Source: Chelonoidis abingdonii (lineage: Eukaryota; Chordata; Testudines; Testudinidae). From it: a stretch of 64,000 nt of DNA. The notes beneath the pieces are model-generated. The model was not told the origin of the DNA. It ran no database searches and saw nothing but the letters and a program-made list of their open reading frames with translations. The first letter of the stretch is position 1. Each line of letters begins with the position of its first letter. A program made the translations under genes and the position numbers. Below are positions 23,039-33,570 of the stretch, in pieces. The stretch spans positions 9,548,851-9,612,850 of the forward strand of contig NC_133778.1 in the NCBI RefSeq assembly GCF_003597395.2, given 5' to 3'.

Positions 23039-23134
23039 CTGCCAATTCATGGATTTCTTCTGCTCTTTAGATGTCAGCTCCAGGACCTCTTCCAGCTTCT
23101 TCCTCAGAGGGCCCAGAGCTTCCTGGAGTTTCAC
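23039..23134 (-). pseudogene. TRIM coiled-coil exon 2 relic (minus strand)
   Basis: The 96-bp block on the minus strand reads KLQEALGPLRKKLEEVLELT then SKEQKKSMNWQ. This is the first coiled-coil exon of class IV TRIM proteins (RING/B-box/coiled coil/PRY-SPRY E3 ligases), which is normally exactly 96 bp. The same exon in the plus-strand TRIM copy is 47263-47358. Both splice sites look broken: the acceptor would be GG instead of AG before the exon, and the donor AT instead of GT after CAG. No RING exon was found at higher coordinates, where an LTR (23191-23887) lies 56 bp away. Confidence 0.8.
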
Positions 23135-23185
23135 CCGCATGGGCATTGTGTGTGATAAACAGCCATTAGTCTTCATGTCTGATTG

Positions 23186-23892
23186 GTGGGTGTGACGAAT
23201 TGGGAATGTTCTTAATGTTGCTCTGAATACTGTGTTGGTGCCTCAGTGTCCCCTAGGCAGTTCTTAATATCTAGGTGGTGGAATATGGGTGTGTGATTGC
23301 TGCAAAGCAAAGGGCCAGTGTCCCTGAATGCCTGGCACTCTGTCTTCTAGCAACTGATGGCCTGGGCCCCTCCTCTGCAAAGGTGCCAATTGAAGGTGTT
23401 GGAGACAAAGGGATCAGGTGACCTCCTGGCCCGGGAAAGGAGCTGAGCAGAGAGGAGGGGCTGGAGGAGGTGGTTAGTCTGGAGCTTGCTGGGGACGAGG
23501 AGTGAAGTGCAGACCTAGGGGTCTGGCTCACTGCCCCCCAGAATGGACCCGGCCGAGGGGTCTGGTTCGCTGTATCTACAAGCTCTGTTTTAGACTCTGT
23601 TCCTGTCATCGAATAAACCTCTGTTTTGCTGGCTGAGAGTCACGTCTGACTGCAAAGTGGGGGTGCAGAACCCTGTGGCTTCCCCAGGACCCCGCCTGGG
23701 TGGGCTCGCTGTGGGAAGCCCACGGAGGGGCAGAGGATGCTGAATGCTCCAAGGAGAGACCCAGGAGGTGAAGACGTGTGAGCTTCTTGCCCTGAACAAG
23801 TCTGCTCCAAGGGAGAGGAGGCTCCCCAAAGTCCTGACTGGCTTAGTGGGGAGCAGTTCCAGAGCATCGCCCGGGGACTCCGTGACAGTGGG
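23186..23892 (+). mobile_element. Solo LTR of an endogenous retrovirus
   Basis: Element 23191-23887 (697 bp) begins TGTGACGAATTGGG and ends ACTCCGTGACA, with TG...CA termini and a perfect 5-base target duplication gtggg (23186-23190 and 23888-23892). A polyadenylation signal aataaa sits at about 23613, which sets the plus orientation. No internal retroviral sequence adjoins it, so it is a recombined solo LTR. Confidence 0.88.
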
Positions 23893-25189
23893 GACTGCAG
23901 GAGGCAGGGCTGGATGAAGCAGAGGCCCTATAGGACCATGTCTAGCCCTGGCTACTGAAGACATGTGATTACATCAGGATTTTGGCTTCCATGAAAAAAA
24001 AGAAAAAGAAAAGGAAAAAAAAAAAGCATCTTTCAACTATCACGGTTGCAAAGAAAATACTGAAAACACGCCCCCAGTGTGGTAGATGCCGTGACACCAG
24101 CCTGAGTCTGCAGAGAGTCTGAGCCAGTTGCCCTGACAGGTAATTGTCAGGGGTCCATATGGGGTGTTAACCTGCTGTGCCAACTGCACCCCAGCAGAGG
24201 GGTCTGTGTGTGGCAGGAAGGGGAGAGCTCAGTGGCTCTGTCCCCCCACCCAAGCAGAAACACCTCAGTTGCTGGGGTCAGTACAACAGAGAGGGGGGCT
24301 CCCTGATCCTGTCTCTCTCTCTCTCTCTCTCTCTCTCAGAGGAGAGAGGACCCCCGCCCCCGCCCTCAGTGTCCTCAAAGGGAGGGAGTCCCCAGCTGTT
24401 CCCTCTGTCTGCCCAAAGAGGTTTTCAGGCCCCACCCCCAGCAGACAGCTCTTGGGTGGGTGACCCCGTTCACAGCCAGTGGGGCAGGGTCACAGCAGGG
24501 CCCTGTGTCAGGGTGTGGAGCCTGGGCCCTGGGTGGCCTCAGTCCAGCCCTGTGTGCAATGCACATTTCAGTAACAAAGCCAGAATTATGCCCTGGGCAG
24601 AGGCAGCAGGGTCAGCACTGTAGGGCCTGGGCCATCGTCTGGCTGAAACACTGATCCCGGGGAAGACTCTTCCCCACTCGGCTGCCGCACTCAGAGCCCT
24701 CTGGAATGCAGGAGTTTAGCTGAAGTGTCAAGACACTGAGTCCAGCCCAGCCCTGCAGCCCCTAGCGCTCCCCTGGCGGGGGAGGCAGCAGGATAGGGCA
24801 GATTCATCTGTTTATGGAGCAACACCAAGAAGCCACCGAGGGGCCCAGACTCTGGCTTCTTCTCTATGCCCCATCCCCCATTTCTGCACCTCATGGATGC
24901 CCATCATTGTAGGGTGTAACTCATCCGAGGGCCAGAGTTCTCTGTGCCTGCTCAGATCCAGTGCCTCCTGCACTGGGTGCAAGTTATCAACATCCAAAAC
25001 AGACAGTCCTGAGGCTGAGGAGAGAGAGATTTACATTGATGGGGAGTGTACCTATTGGGTTCTGGGAAGTGGGCGGGCAGTGGGCGGCCCACTGCTAAAG
25101 GATCCCACCCCAGCCTAAGGGGAGGATCTACGGGACTCAGAAACCCACTGGTTCCAGGGGACAACTAATTAAAGAAGAGGGACAGGAGT
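23893..25189. other. Unassigned sequence with two simple repeats
   Basis: An A-rich run lies at about 23993-24027 and (CT)n at 24312-24337. The part 24960-25115 is a dispersed repeat that has an inverted copy at about 43395-43545: both share a frame with TSKT(D/E)(S/R)PEAEERE. The family is unknown. Confidence 0.4.
24312..24337. repeat. (CT)n microsatellite
   Basis: Thirteen CT dinucleotides in a row. Confidence 0.9.
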
Positions 25190-25972
25190 GCGGTCAAAGG
25201 GTCATAAGAAGGGAGCCTGACGGGGACACCGAGCAGAGAACCCCGGACAGCGCCCACTGCTCCTCGAAGGCATCTAGGGATCCAGTGGACGCCACCCAGA
25301 GGAGCTCCGCCCGGATACATAAACGGACCAAGGATCGGAAACAAGCCCCATAGTCACCGGAGTCTCTGTCGGCCAACCTCTTCTGCCTGGTCGTGTAGAT
25401 GGCTTTTTTAGCCAGGGCGAGGAGGAGGTTGACCAGGAGGTCCCGGGACTTCGTGGGGCCAACGGATAGAGACATGCCGTAGAGAATGAGTGAGGGATAA
25501 AGTGCAGCCGGAACGCAAGGATGTAGGAGCCTATGAATAAATAAAAGAATTAAAAATAAAAATAAGTAAAATTAAAGGATTAAAATAAAAAAAAATAAAT
25601 AAATATAAATAATAAAAAATAATAAAATCAGTAAAATATACAATTAAAAACAATAATAAAATTAAACATAAGAAAAAATAAGCAATAGGCCTGGAACGCT
25701 GAAGAAAAGGCAACAGGGAGATTGGTTGGTGAGGAGCCGGTATAGGGGCTGCAACCTGGCGCACTCTAAGTAGACGTGCGCCAGGGTCTCCCTCACGCCG
25801 CAAAAGGGGCAGGTGTCTGGGACAGGGGTAAATCGCGCCAAATACACGCCCATGCTCACGGCCCCATGCAGGGGCCGCCAACTGATATCCCCGGCGGGCC
25901 TCGAGACCAGGGTAGAGTAGAGGCTGGCCCACCGGGGCTCCTCACCCTCCAGAGATGGCACTGATGAAGAGT
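25190..25972 (-). mobile_element. Non-LTR retrotransposon ORF2 C-terminus, Tx1/L1-like
   Basis: On the minus strand, 25961-25700 encodes EPRWASLYSTL, GDISWRPLHGAVS, CPFCGVRETLAHVYLEC and RLQPLYRLL, the zinc-knuckle (CxxC...H...C) that follows the reverse transcriptase in L1/Tx1-type ORF2. 25475-25194 continues with GPTKSRDLLVNLLLALAKKA and ends SGSLLMTL. Between them, at 25533-25690, the coding sequence is replaced by about 150 bp of A/T-only sequence. The reverse transcriptase itself is missing and the copy is dead. The Tx1 label comes from remembered resemblance. Confidence 0.7.
25533..25690. repeat. A/T-rich low-complexity block inside a LINE
   Basis: About 150 bp of almost pure aaataa-type sequence interrupts the ORF2 remnant where the family has coding sequence. 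Confidence 0.8.
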
Positions 25973-26576
25973 GTAGAGGGGCAGTTACCCAGCTCCTAGG
26001 AAGGGTTAAAGGCAGCTGAGGTCAGCTGATCAGTGAGGCAGCCACAGCTGTGGCCACACCCAGTCGAACCACAGCTGGCTCTGATATAAGGGCAAGTGAG
26101 GGGCTGTGTCAGGCTCACTCCAGCTCTGAAGTGAGAAGGGCCTAGCTGCCTGGGAGTACAGGGGGCCAGGCGGGTGCCCTGTCCCCTCCCGCCACCAGGC
26201 TGAGGCCTGGCTAAAGGCCAGGGGAGGTATTGGTACTGCAGGGAAAGACAGCAGGTCCAACCCCCTTGCCAATGATGAGTGGCTGTTATAGACTGCAGTC
26301 TGCCCCAGTGAAAGGAGGCTAGATGATGACTGGTGGTAGCCACTCAGGCAGGGTGGGTATAGGGGATTGGGGTTCCCCTGGAAGGGGTACCCTGAGTGAG
26401 GGGGCACTGCTGTGGGACAGCACCCCAAGGGTAAGGGGCACCAGGGTCCAGGAGTGACATGGGATTTGAGGCAGGAGAGATGCCGTCTAGCAGAGTGTGC
26501 TCTGGAGCTGGAAGAGCTAATTCCTGGACTGACGAGGAGTAGGTACTGTGGTGGTGAGTCTCACCCATTACAGGAA
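25973..26576 (+). mobile_element. Probable solo LTR, first copy of a pair
   Basis: It begins TGTAGAGGGGCAGTTACCC and ends CTCACCCATTACA. It is homologous along its length to the inverted copy at 27771-29325, including 'gggaattagctctt' (in the rc sense), 'gcagactgcagt' and 'agccactcatc'. A TATA-like gatataag is at about 26083. No convincing 5-base target duplication was found. Confidence 0.6.
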
Positions 26577-27770
26577 GTGAAACTTGCAGCTGCCCTGAGC
26601 CGGGGGTGGGGTGGGGGGAGTGAACCCTGCAGCACACACTGAATCTGGAGTGTGGGGACAGTATGTCCCAGTTTCAGGGTAGCTACACCTCTATCCTCCC
26701 TCCCCCATCCATTCCAGCAGTGCCCAGTCAGGTCTCAGGTCTCCAGCCATCACCTGTCTCATGCCCCCTTGTCCTGCTCCCTTCTGACCAGGGGATGTTA
26801 AGGCTGCCCAGCCAGACACTGTGATATTGCAGCAGGACAGTCTGCCAAGCAGGCAGCACCTGTGCACTGCTCTCTCCGAGGGCTATGAACAATGTCGTGC
26901 CAGCAATTGCCAGTACCACCAAGCTCTTTTTGAGCCAGAAGCTTTATTCCTTGTTCCAGTAACAGGGAAAGGTAGAAGGGAGGTCCTGGAGGCCAAATTT
27001 AGGCTGCTAGCTAAGAGATTGAAGTCCAGGACTGCCATGGTAGCATTCTCTTCCAGTTGCATATGCAGGGCCGGTTAGACAGGCAGAAGTGCAGGATCTC
27101 AATGGGTAGATGAGACAACAGTGTTGAAAGAAGGGTTTCAGGTTTCTTGGGAACTTTGTGGGAAAGGAGGAGTCTGTATAGGAAGGATTCTGGGCTCTGC
27201 CTAAACTGAACAGGAACCAGCATGCTGGCATGGAAAACTTAAAAGGTTATAGCAAAGTTTTTAAACTAAGGGCTGGAGGGAAGCCAAAAGTGTGATTGTG
27301 AAATGCTCTGGGAGATTAGAGAGGCTACAAAAATAGAACATTCAATAATAATGGGGGACTATCCCCCATACTGACTGGGTACATGTCACCTCAGGACCGG
27401 ATGCAGAGAGAAAGTTTCTAGACACCCTAATTAATGGCTGCTTCTTGGAGCAGCTAGTTCTGGAATCCACAAGGGGGGGAGGCAATTCTTGATTTAGTTG
27501 TAAGTGGAGAACAGTACAGACCTGGCTGCAGACATCACCCTCAATTCTTGGCTTACATGAGGTGTACCAGGGAGAGGGGCTCAGATACCATCTTGAGGGG
27601 CAGGGCCCCCGACATCCCAGTAAAAACGCAAGGCAGAGAAAAGAGGGATTGGGGCCCCCAGATCCTGACATGCTCAGGGCTTCAGGGAGAGGGGGCTCAC
27701 ACTCCCCCAGAAGGGCAAATCCTTCCAAACATCCCCCGCCAACAAAATGTGTTTTAATGCTGTGTAAAGG
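26577..27770. other. Unassigned sequence between two LTR copies
   Basis: No gene recognised. Some of this (27240-27560) has the look of degraded CR1 ORF2, but the frames are too broken to claim it. Confidence 0.3.
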
Positions 27771-29325
27771 TGTGATACTCATCCCTGTGGCACCTCCTGC
27801 TTGTCATCTCAGGGAATTAGCTCTTTTCAGCCTCCGGAGCGCCCTCTGCAGGCCAGTGTCCCACTTGTAGCTGGCCCCATGTCCCTCCCGGACCCCAATG
27901 CCCCTTTACCCTGGGGCTGCCCCCTGGCAATACCCCCATCAGTCTCTATGGGTCTCCCCTCTCTGGGAAACCCCCAACCCTCTAATCCCCACCTTGCCTC
28001 AGTCTGGACTATTGCCAGTCATCACCAAGCCCCTGCACCCTGGAGCAGACTGCAGTGTAAAAGCCACTCATCCTAGGCAAGGGAGTTCAGACCTGCTGCC
28101 TTCCTCTGCCTCCCAGTACCTCTATGGGCCTTGGACTAGGCCCTGCAGCCTGGGGAGTTGCCAGCCTGGAGCTCCCCTGCTCCACTTCACTCTCAGTACC
28201 CTTTCTGCAGGCAGTCAGGCCCTGCTCAATCCCAACATGGAGAGAGAGACTCCTTTCAGCCCCTGGCTCACAGCCCTCTTATAAGGGTGTCATAGTATTC
28301 TTTCCTCAATCTGAACCTTAGAGTTCAAACATGAGGTACTAGCATGAAAGCCTCTAAGCTTAATTACCAGCTTAGATCTAATACGCTGCCACCAATCAGG
28401 ATTCTGAGTACCCGATAAACTCTGGTCTCCCCAAAACCTTCCCTGGGGACCCCCAAGACCCAGATTCCTTGAGTCTCACAACAAAGGGAAATAAACCATT
28501 TCCCTTCCTCTCTTTACCTCCTCCCAGATCTTTCCTGCCTGGGTACACGAGGAGATTACCGTGCTTCAACTCCTTGAAACACAACACAGAGAGATCAGGT
28601 TTCTCTCCCCTCTCCCCCTCACCCAGAGGCAATACAGATTCAAGCTCCGTGAATCTAACACAAAGAGAAATTTACCTTTCCCTCCCACCAAGTCTTGGGG
28701 AAAACAGACTCAATACCTTAGCATTAACAAGGAGTAAAAAATCAATTAGATCTTTAAAAAAAGTTTTTAAAAAAGACAAAAGAGTAAAAATAATCTCTGT
28801 AAATTAAGATAGAATATTATAGGTCTTCAGCCTATAGAAAATGGATAAACAGCCTTATCCAGAAAAATACAATTTTAATATTTCCAGCAAACTACTCATG
28901 TGCAAATGCAGAAACAATCAAAAAGACTATACCACCTTTCTACCTTTGTACTTACAAAATTGGAATAGAAGATTAGAGAGCCTGTAGATACGTGTGGTCA
29001 CTCTCAGAGCCCAGGGAGACAACAGACAAAGACAAAGAACTCACACCCAAACTTCCCTCCACCCAGATTTGAAAGTATCTTGTTTCCTGATTGGTCCTCT
29101 GGTCAGGTGTTGCAGGTCACTTTACAGGTTGTTGTTAACCCTTTACAGGTGAAAGAGACATTAACCCTTAGCTATCTGTTTATGACAAAGGGCCAACTGG
29201 GCCTGCATTAAGCCAGTCACAGCTGCTGCTGCTTTCCAATCAGTCCAGCCTTTCTCCTGCCACAGCCCTCTCCTAGGGCTGTTTTAAGCCCTTCTGGGCA
29301 GAAGCGGGATAACCATCCCGCTACA
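27771..29325 (-). mobile_element. Probable LTR, second copy, split by another LTR
   Basis: Read on the minus strand it begins TGTAGCGGGATGGTTATCCC at 29325, like the copy at 25973, and its distal part (28287-27771) matches that copy. The solo LTR 28288-29187 was inserted into it later. The far end (about 27771) is estimated. Confidence 0.6.
28283..29192 (-). mobile_element. Solo LTR nested in an older LTR
   Basis: Element 28288-29187 (900 bp) reads on the minus strand TGTCATAAACAGATAG ... CTATGACA. It has TG...CA ends and a perfect 5-base target duplication aaggg (28283-28287 and 29188-29192). It matches a LTR family I recognise from turtle genomes. No internal retroviral genes adjoin it. 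Confidence 0.88.
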
Positions 29326-29329
29326 TGCA

Positions 29330-29770
29330 GCCAAATGGAAATTTCCACATCTAGGAACAAGGGATGAGGACTGTACCAACAGACGGGAGAAGGGCTGTAT
29401 CCTGGAAACCAGTGACTTAGAGAAGAATTTAGGAGTCACAATGTGCAAACAACTGAGCTTCCAGGGTGATGCTGTGGGTAAAAGGGCTGATGTCATCTGT
29501 GGCTGTGTAGAGGGTGAGAAGTGAGCAGGAGCAAGGTGGTAATTCCACCTCTGAATATGGTGTTGGTGAGACCAGTACTGGAATACTGCATGTGGCTCTG
29601 GCATCCACATTTTAAAAAGGATGTTGGGAAAACTTGGAGGTGGTGCAGAAAAGAGCCACAGAAATGATTCAAGGGATCAAGAAAAGGCGGATTGTGAGAG
29701 ACTTAATGAGCTTAACATGTTAAATTTACCAAAAAGAAAATCAAGAGGTGACTTGATCACAGTTCTGATG
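29330..29770 (+). mobile_element. CR1 LINE fragment
   Basis: The plus strand carries diverged CR1 ORF2 C-terminal sequence: 'gacttagagaagaatttaggagtca' region, then 'accagtactggaatactgcatgtggctctggc' region, then 'gtgcagaaaagagccacagaaatgattcaaggg' region. It has multiple frameshifts. Confidence 0.7.
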
Positions 29771-29839
29771 TGTTCGGTCACAGAAATCCCCTTGAGACTG
29801 TTACTTAATGCGCTGGAACACTGCTGAGAATAGCCCCCC

Positions 29840-30015
29840 TGCCAGAATGGGCGTCCCTCAACATTGAGAACAATGGACATCTGGAACCCAGCCCAAACCC
29901 TGTGTTTACTGTCTGGAACAGAAGCAGGCTTGAGCATTTACAAAGACAAAAGAACCGCAGGAAAAGTCTCTGAATAGGGGACTCCTGAGGTAAGAGACAA
30001 TAGACTGTAACTGTA
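29840..30015 (+). mobile_element. Left part of a repeat split by Tigger
   Basis: The sequence resumes at about 33571 on the other side of the Tigger element, where it contains aataaa (33825) in LTR-like context. The two parts together look like one older retroelement copy, interrupted at TA. Family not identified. Confidence 0.4.
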
Positions 30016-30082
30016 CAGACAGTCCTCAGACTTACGACACAATTGGTTCCTGAAAGTCAGGTCTTAAGTTGAAATGTCGTAA

Positions 30083-31194
30083 CTCAGTGTGATGGGTTGG
30101 ATCACAGAACCCCCCTTGGGAGCTACCAACTGATGTGCCAAGACTACTTCTGCCCCTCCTTTCCTGCCCTGGCAGCTTAGGACTTCAGTGCCCTGCCTGG
30201 TTTGAGCCAGACTCGCTAGCCTGCTGCAAAGCCAGACCCAGATCTGAACCACATGCCACAAAGCTGCAGACTTACCTGAAAGCAACTTAAGAAGTGTTCC
30301 TGTCCTTAGCACTCAGATGCCCAACTCCCAATGGGGTCCAAACCCCAAATAAATCCATTTTACCCTCTAAAAAGCTTATACAGGGTAAACTCATAAATTG
30401 TTCGCCCTCTCTAACACTGAGAGAGAGATATGCAGAGCTGTTTGCCCCCCCCCCCGCCCCAGCTATTAACACATATTCTGGGTTAATTAATAAGTAAAAA
30501 GTGATTTTATTAAATACAGAAAGTAGGAGTTAAGTGGTTCCGGGTAGTGACAGACAGAACAGAGTGAATCACCAAGCAAAATAAAATATAACATGTAAGT
30601 CCATGTCTAAGAAAACTGAATACAGATAAAAACCTCACCCAGTGAGCTTCCTTTTACAGACTAGTGTCCGTCTAGTCTGGGTTCAGCAATCACTCACTGC
30701 AGGGGTCTCCCAAGGGTTTAAATAGACTTTTTCTTGAGGGTGGACACCCCTCTCTCCACCTGTGTAGAATCTAGCTACAAAATGGAGTTTTGGAGTCACA
30801 TGGGGGGCCAGTCACATGTCCATGTATGACTGAGTTTCTTACAAGTCAAGCCACATGCCTGAGAAAGCTCCAGTGTAGATTGGTGTCTTCAACTTCATTG
30901 CTGACTTAAGTGATTCTTGACTGGGCACTTAATTTACCATTCTTTTCTCCAGAAGCTGACCAAATGCTTTACAAAGGCTACTCAAAAATCAAGCAAGTAC
31001 ACAGCCAGTATTCATAACTTCGAACACAAAAATAATACATGCATACAAATAGGAGGAATGTATTCAGTAGATACGACCTTTACAGAGATTTGTTATATGG
31101 CATATGTAGCATAAAACACATTCCAGTTATGTCATACATATACATTCATAAGCATATTCCCATAAAGCCTTATGGGGGACACTGTGACACTCAG
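30083..31194. mobile_element. Solo LTR inserted in Tigger
   Basis: Element 30088-31189 (1,102 bp) starts TGTGATGGGTTGGATC and ends GGACACTGTGACA. A perfect 5-base target duplication ctcag flanks it (30083-30087 and 31190-31194). The flanking Tigger sequence resumes in register. No retroviral coding sequence is included. A poly-C tract lies at about 30446-30458. Orientation was not settled because aataaa-like motifs occur on both strands. Confidence 0.87.
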
Positions 31195-31604
31195 AACCAA
31201 TTTTCCCATAGGAACAATGTTATAAATGGGGGATTGGTTTCTAAACCAAGGCCCAATACACTATTTTCACCCAGATTTTTGTACTCAATCAATTATAGAA
31301 AAGTAATATAGCTCCATTAATGTATTCATATTGAAAATAACAATCATGATGACATAAAAGAATCACAGACACTAAAAATACATAAAGAAATATAGTACCT
31401 GTACAGCGCTGTACACCATACATTACCCCTACCCACAAATGAGCTAAAAAGCATAGACACATTTTAAAGCATTAACATTTTTTTAACATAACTTGTCTTC
31501 ATCATTCCTGGGCACTGCTGATCTAAGAAACCAACTGAAGGAATGAAAGAAGAGATGGGACACTTTTGTCTGAGCTCCCAGGTGGTACTAATTGGATGGG
31601 GCTT

Positions 31605-33281
31605 TCAGGGTTTTTTTTGAGGTGATATGGAAGCACATAAGGAAGTGTCTGAGGGAGTTTGGACAGATGTTCTCTTCTTTTCTTTGTAAATTTCTCTGTA
31701 GCAGCTGTACGTGTTGTATATGTCCCTATTCACAGATGCACTGCGTCCAATATTGGGGTCATGCTCCTCAAACAGGGACATGGCAGCTTCCAAATGTTGA
31801 AATGCCTCAGCCAACACTTCCACTGTCAAGACTTTACGAAAGGGAGTCTCTTCAACAGTGGGTGCATCTTCTTCTTCGGCCAATTTTTGCTGTTCCCATT
31901 CAATGAGGTCCTCATTAGTTAGTTCTTCAGAATGTGATGCCAGAAACTCAACAACATCCTCTGGGGCAATGTCCAAGTTAAGTTCTTTACCCATTTCAAC
32001 AACAGCGTTGGTCACCTCCTCAACAGTGTCAGTAAAGCCTTGGAAGTCAGACACAAAATCAGGACACAATTTTTTCCAAACGCCATTCAGATTGGGTTGT
32101 TTGATTTCATTCCATGCCTCATCAATGCTCTTAACTGCATGGTAAATGCTGAGGCTCTGCCAAAATTCCTTCAGAGTTGGTCCACCTAGCTTCTCAGTTT
32201 CCCTGATGGCCTGAGTAAATGCGCTCCTGAGATAGTGGGCCTTGAAAGATGCAATTACCCCCTGGTCCACGGGTTGCAACAGTGAAGTGGTGTTTGGGGG
32301 CAGAAACACCACTTGGATGTCAGGATGCATGTCATCAAGGCTGAGTGGATGACCAGGAGCATTGTCGAGGATCAACAATGCTTTAAATGCAAGATTATTT
32401 TTGCTGCAATAATCCCTGACACTTGGCACAAAATGATAATTAAACCAATCTTCAAAAATGTTTTTATTGACCCACACATTAGGATGGGATTTCCATATCA
32501 CTGGGAGAAATGCCTTGGAATATCCCTGGAAAGCCCTGGGGTTTTCTGAATGGTACACAAGCAAAGGTTTAAGTTTAAAGTCACCTGCAGCATTTGCACC
32601 AAGCAAAAGAGTGATCCTATCTTTAGCAGCTTTGTACCCTGGCATGGATTCCTCCTCTTCAGCCATGTTGGTTCTCAATGGCATTTTTTTCCAAAAGAGC
32701 TTAGTTTCAGCAACATTAAAAACTTGTTGAGCACAATATCCACCCTTTTCAATTATTTTAGCCAGTGTCTCAGCATAAACATGAGCTGTCTCCTCATCAG
32801 CACTGGCAGCTTCATCTGAGACCTGCATGTTATGCAAATGGGTTCTAGCTTTAAACATAAACCAGCCCCTATTTGCATTAAAAGGCTCAGTGTTAGAATT
32901 CTCCCCCTGTTGTTTCTTTAGATCATCATAAAGACTCCGGGACTTCTCCTGAATTTTGCCTGAACTCACTGGAGCACAGCATTGATTTTGATCCTTCCGT
33001 GAAACGAATGACAGTTTCTCAACCTGGCCATTAACATGCTGCTTAGTTGTCTCAGCTGATTGCATAGGAGCCAAACCCTTAACATGTTTCTGAATCCGTT
33101 CCTTGTTTTGCAGGATGGTTGAAACAGTCGATCGGGCGATAGCCAAAGCTTTACCAATTTCAGTTGGCGTCTCACCTTTTTCGGACCTCTTAATCATTTC
33201 ATTTTTTGTATCCAAACTAATTCTTCTATATTTCCTAGAAGAAGAAACACCACTTGCACCAGATTTCCGCTTTTCTGCCAT
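31605..33281 (-). CDS. Tigger-like transposase, open frame, first catalytic Asp lost
   Basis: The frame is open from Met at 33374 (589 codons). I prefer the internal start at 33281 (558 codons, MAEKRKSGASG), where homology to Tigger proteins begins. Domains in order: CENPB-type helix-turn-helix (about residues 17-65, RKYRRISLDTKNEMIKR), a degraded second helix-turn-helix (about 75-140), then the DDE/DDD catalytic domain. The second and third catalytic aspartates are present in LLILDNAPGH (residue 306) and LLQPVDQGVI (residue 339). The first, expected in the NVDETG motif, is alanine: the codon at 32709-32711 gives NVAETKLFW (residue 191). The DDE domain should cut DNA at TA sites, so this protein is probably catalytically inactive. 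The absence of stops over 1.7 kb suggests a fairly young copy or preserved function; the sequence alone does not decide. Confidence 0.88.
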   Translation of the reverse strand: MAEKRKSGASGVSSSRKYRRISLDTKNEMIKRSEKGETPTEIGKALAIARSTVSTILQNKERIQKHVKGLAPMQSAETTKQHVNGQVEKLSFVSRKDQNQCCAPVSSGKIQEKSRSLYDDLKKQQGENSNTEPFNANRGWFMFKARTHLHNMQVSDEAASADEETAHVYAETLAKIIEKGGYCAQQVFNVAETKLFWKKMPLRTNMAEEEESMPGYKAAKDRITLLLGANAAGDFKLKPLLVYHSENPRAFQGYSKAFLPVIWKSHPNVWVNKNIFEDWFNYHFVPSVRDYCSKNNLAFKALLILDNAPGHPLSLDDMHPDIQVVFLPPNTTSLLQPVDQGVIASFKAHYLRSAFTQAIRETEKLGGPTLKEFWQSLSIYHAVKSIDEAWNEIKQPNLNGVWKKLCPDFVSDFQGFTDTVEEVTNAVVEMGKELNLDIAPEDVVEFLASHSEELTNEDLIEWEQQKLAEEEDAPTVEETPFRKVLTVEVLAEAFQHLEAAMSLFEEHDPNIGRSASVNRDIYNTYSCYREIYKEKKRTSVQTPSDTSLCASISPQKKP

Positions 33282-33570
33282 TATTATGGGCAAAGAAACA
33301 CTAAATTTTAAGAAAAAGTTTGGAAGTGCAAAGATCCACCACGTAAAAATGGCTTCAGAACAGCAACTGAACACCTTGAGTTATGGAGATGGGCGGCACA
33401 GAACGTAGCTGTTCATGTATGAACTTGTTCACTGGCGTTGCGTTGCGTCCTCTCAAGCGCTGGAAAGTCCAAACTGACGTTGGAAAGTTAAAACAGGGTG
33501 TCAGTTTTATAAACGGCGTAAGTGCCTGTTCGTCGTAACTCGAACGTCGTAAAGTCGAGGGCTGCCTGCA

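Larger units (their letters stand above)
30016..33570 (-). mobile_element. Tigger (pogo-type) DNA transposon, near complete
   Basis: The left end cagacagtcctcagacttac and the reverse complement of the right end, caggcagccctcgactttac, are inverted repeats with a few differences. Both lie next to TA, the pogo/Tigger target. The total is 3,555 bp; subtracting the inserted LTR (30088-31189) and its 5-base duplication leaves about 2.45 kb, the usual length for a full Tigger1-like element. The single transposase gene runs on the minus strand (31605-33281). The element landed inside an older retroelement. Confidence 0.88.

Noticed and set aside
26577..27770. CR1 ORF2 fragment at about 27240-27560
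   Set aside because: A few words resemble CR1, but the frames are too broken and no diagnostic motif could be read.
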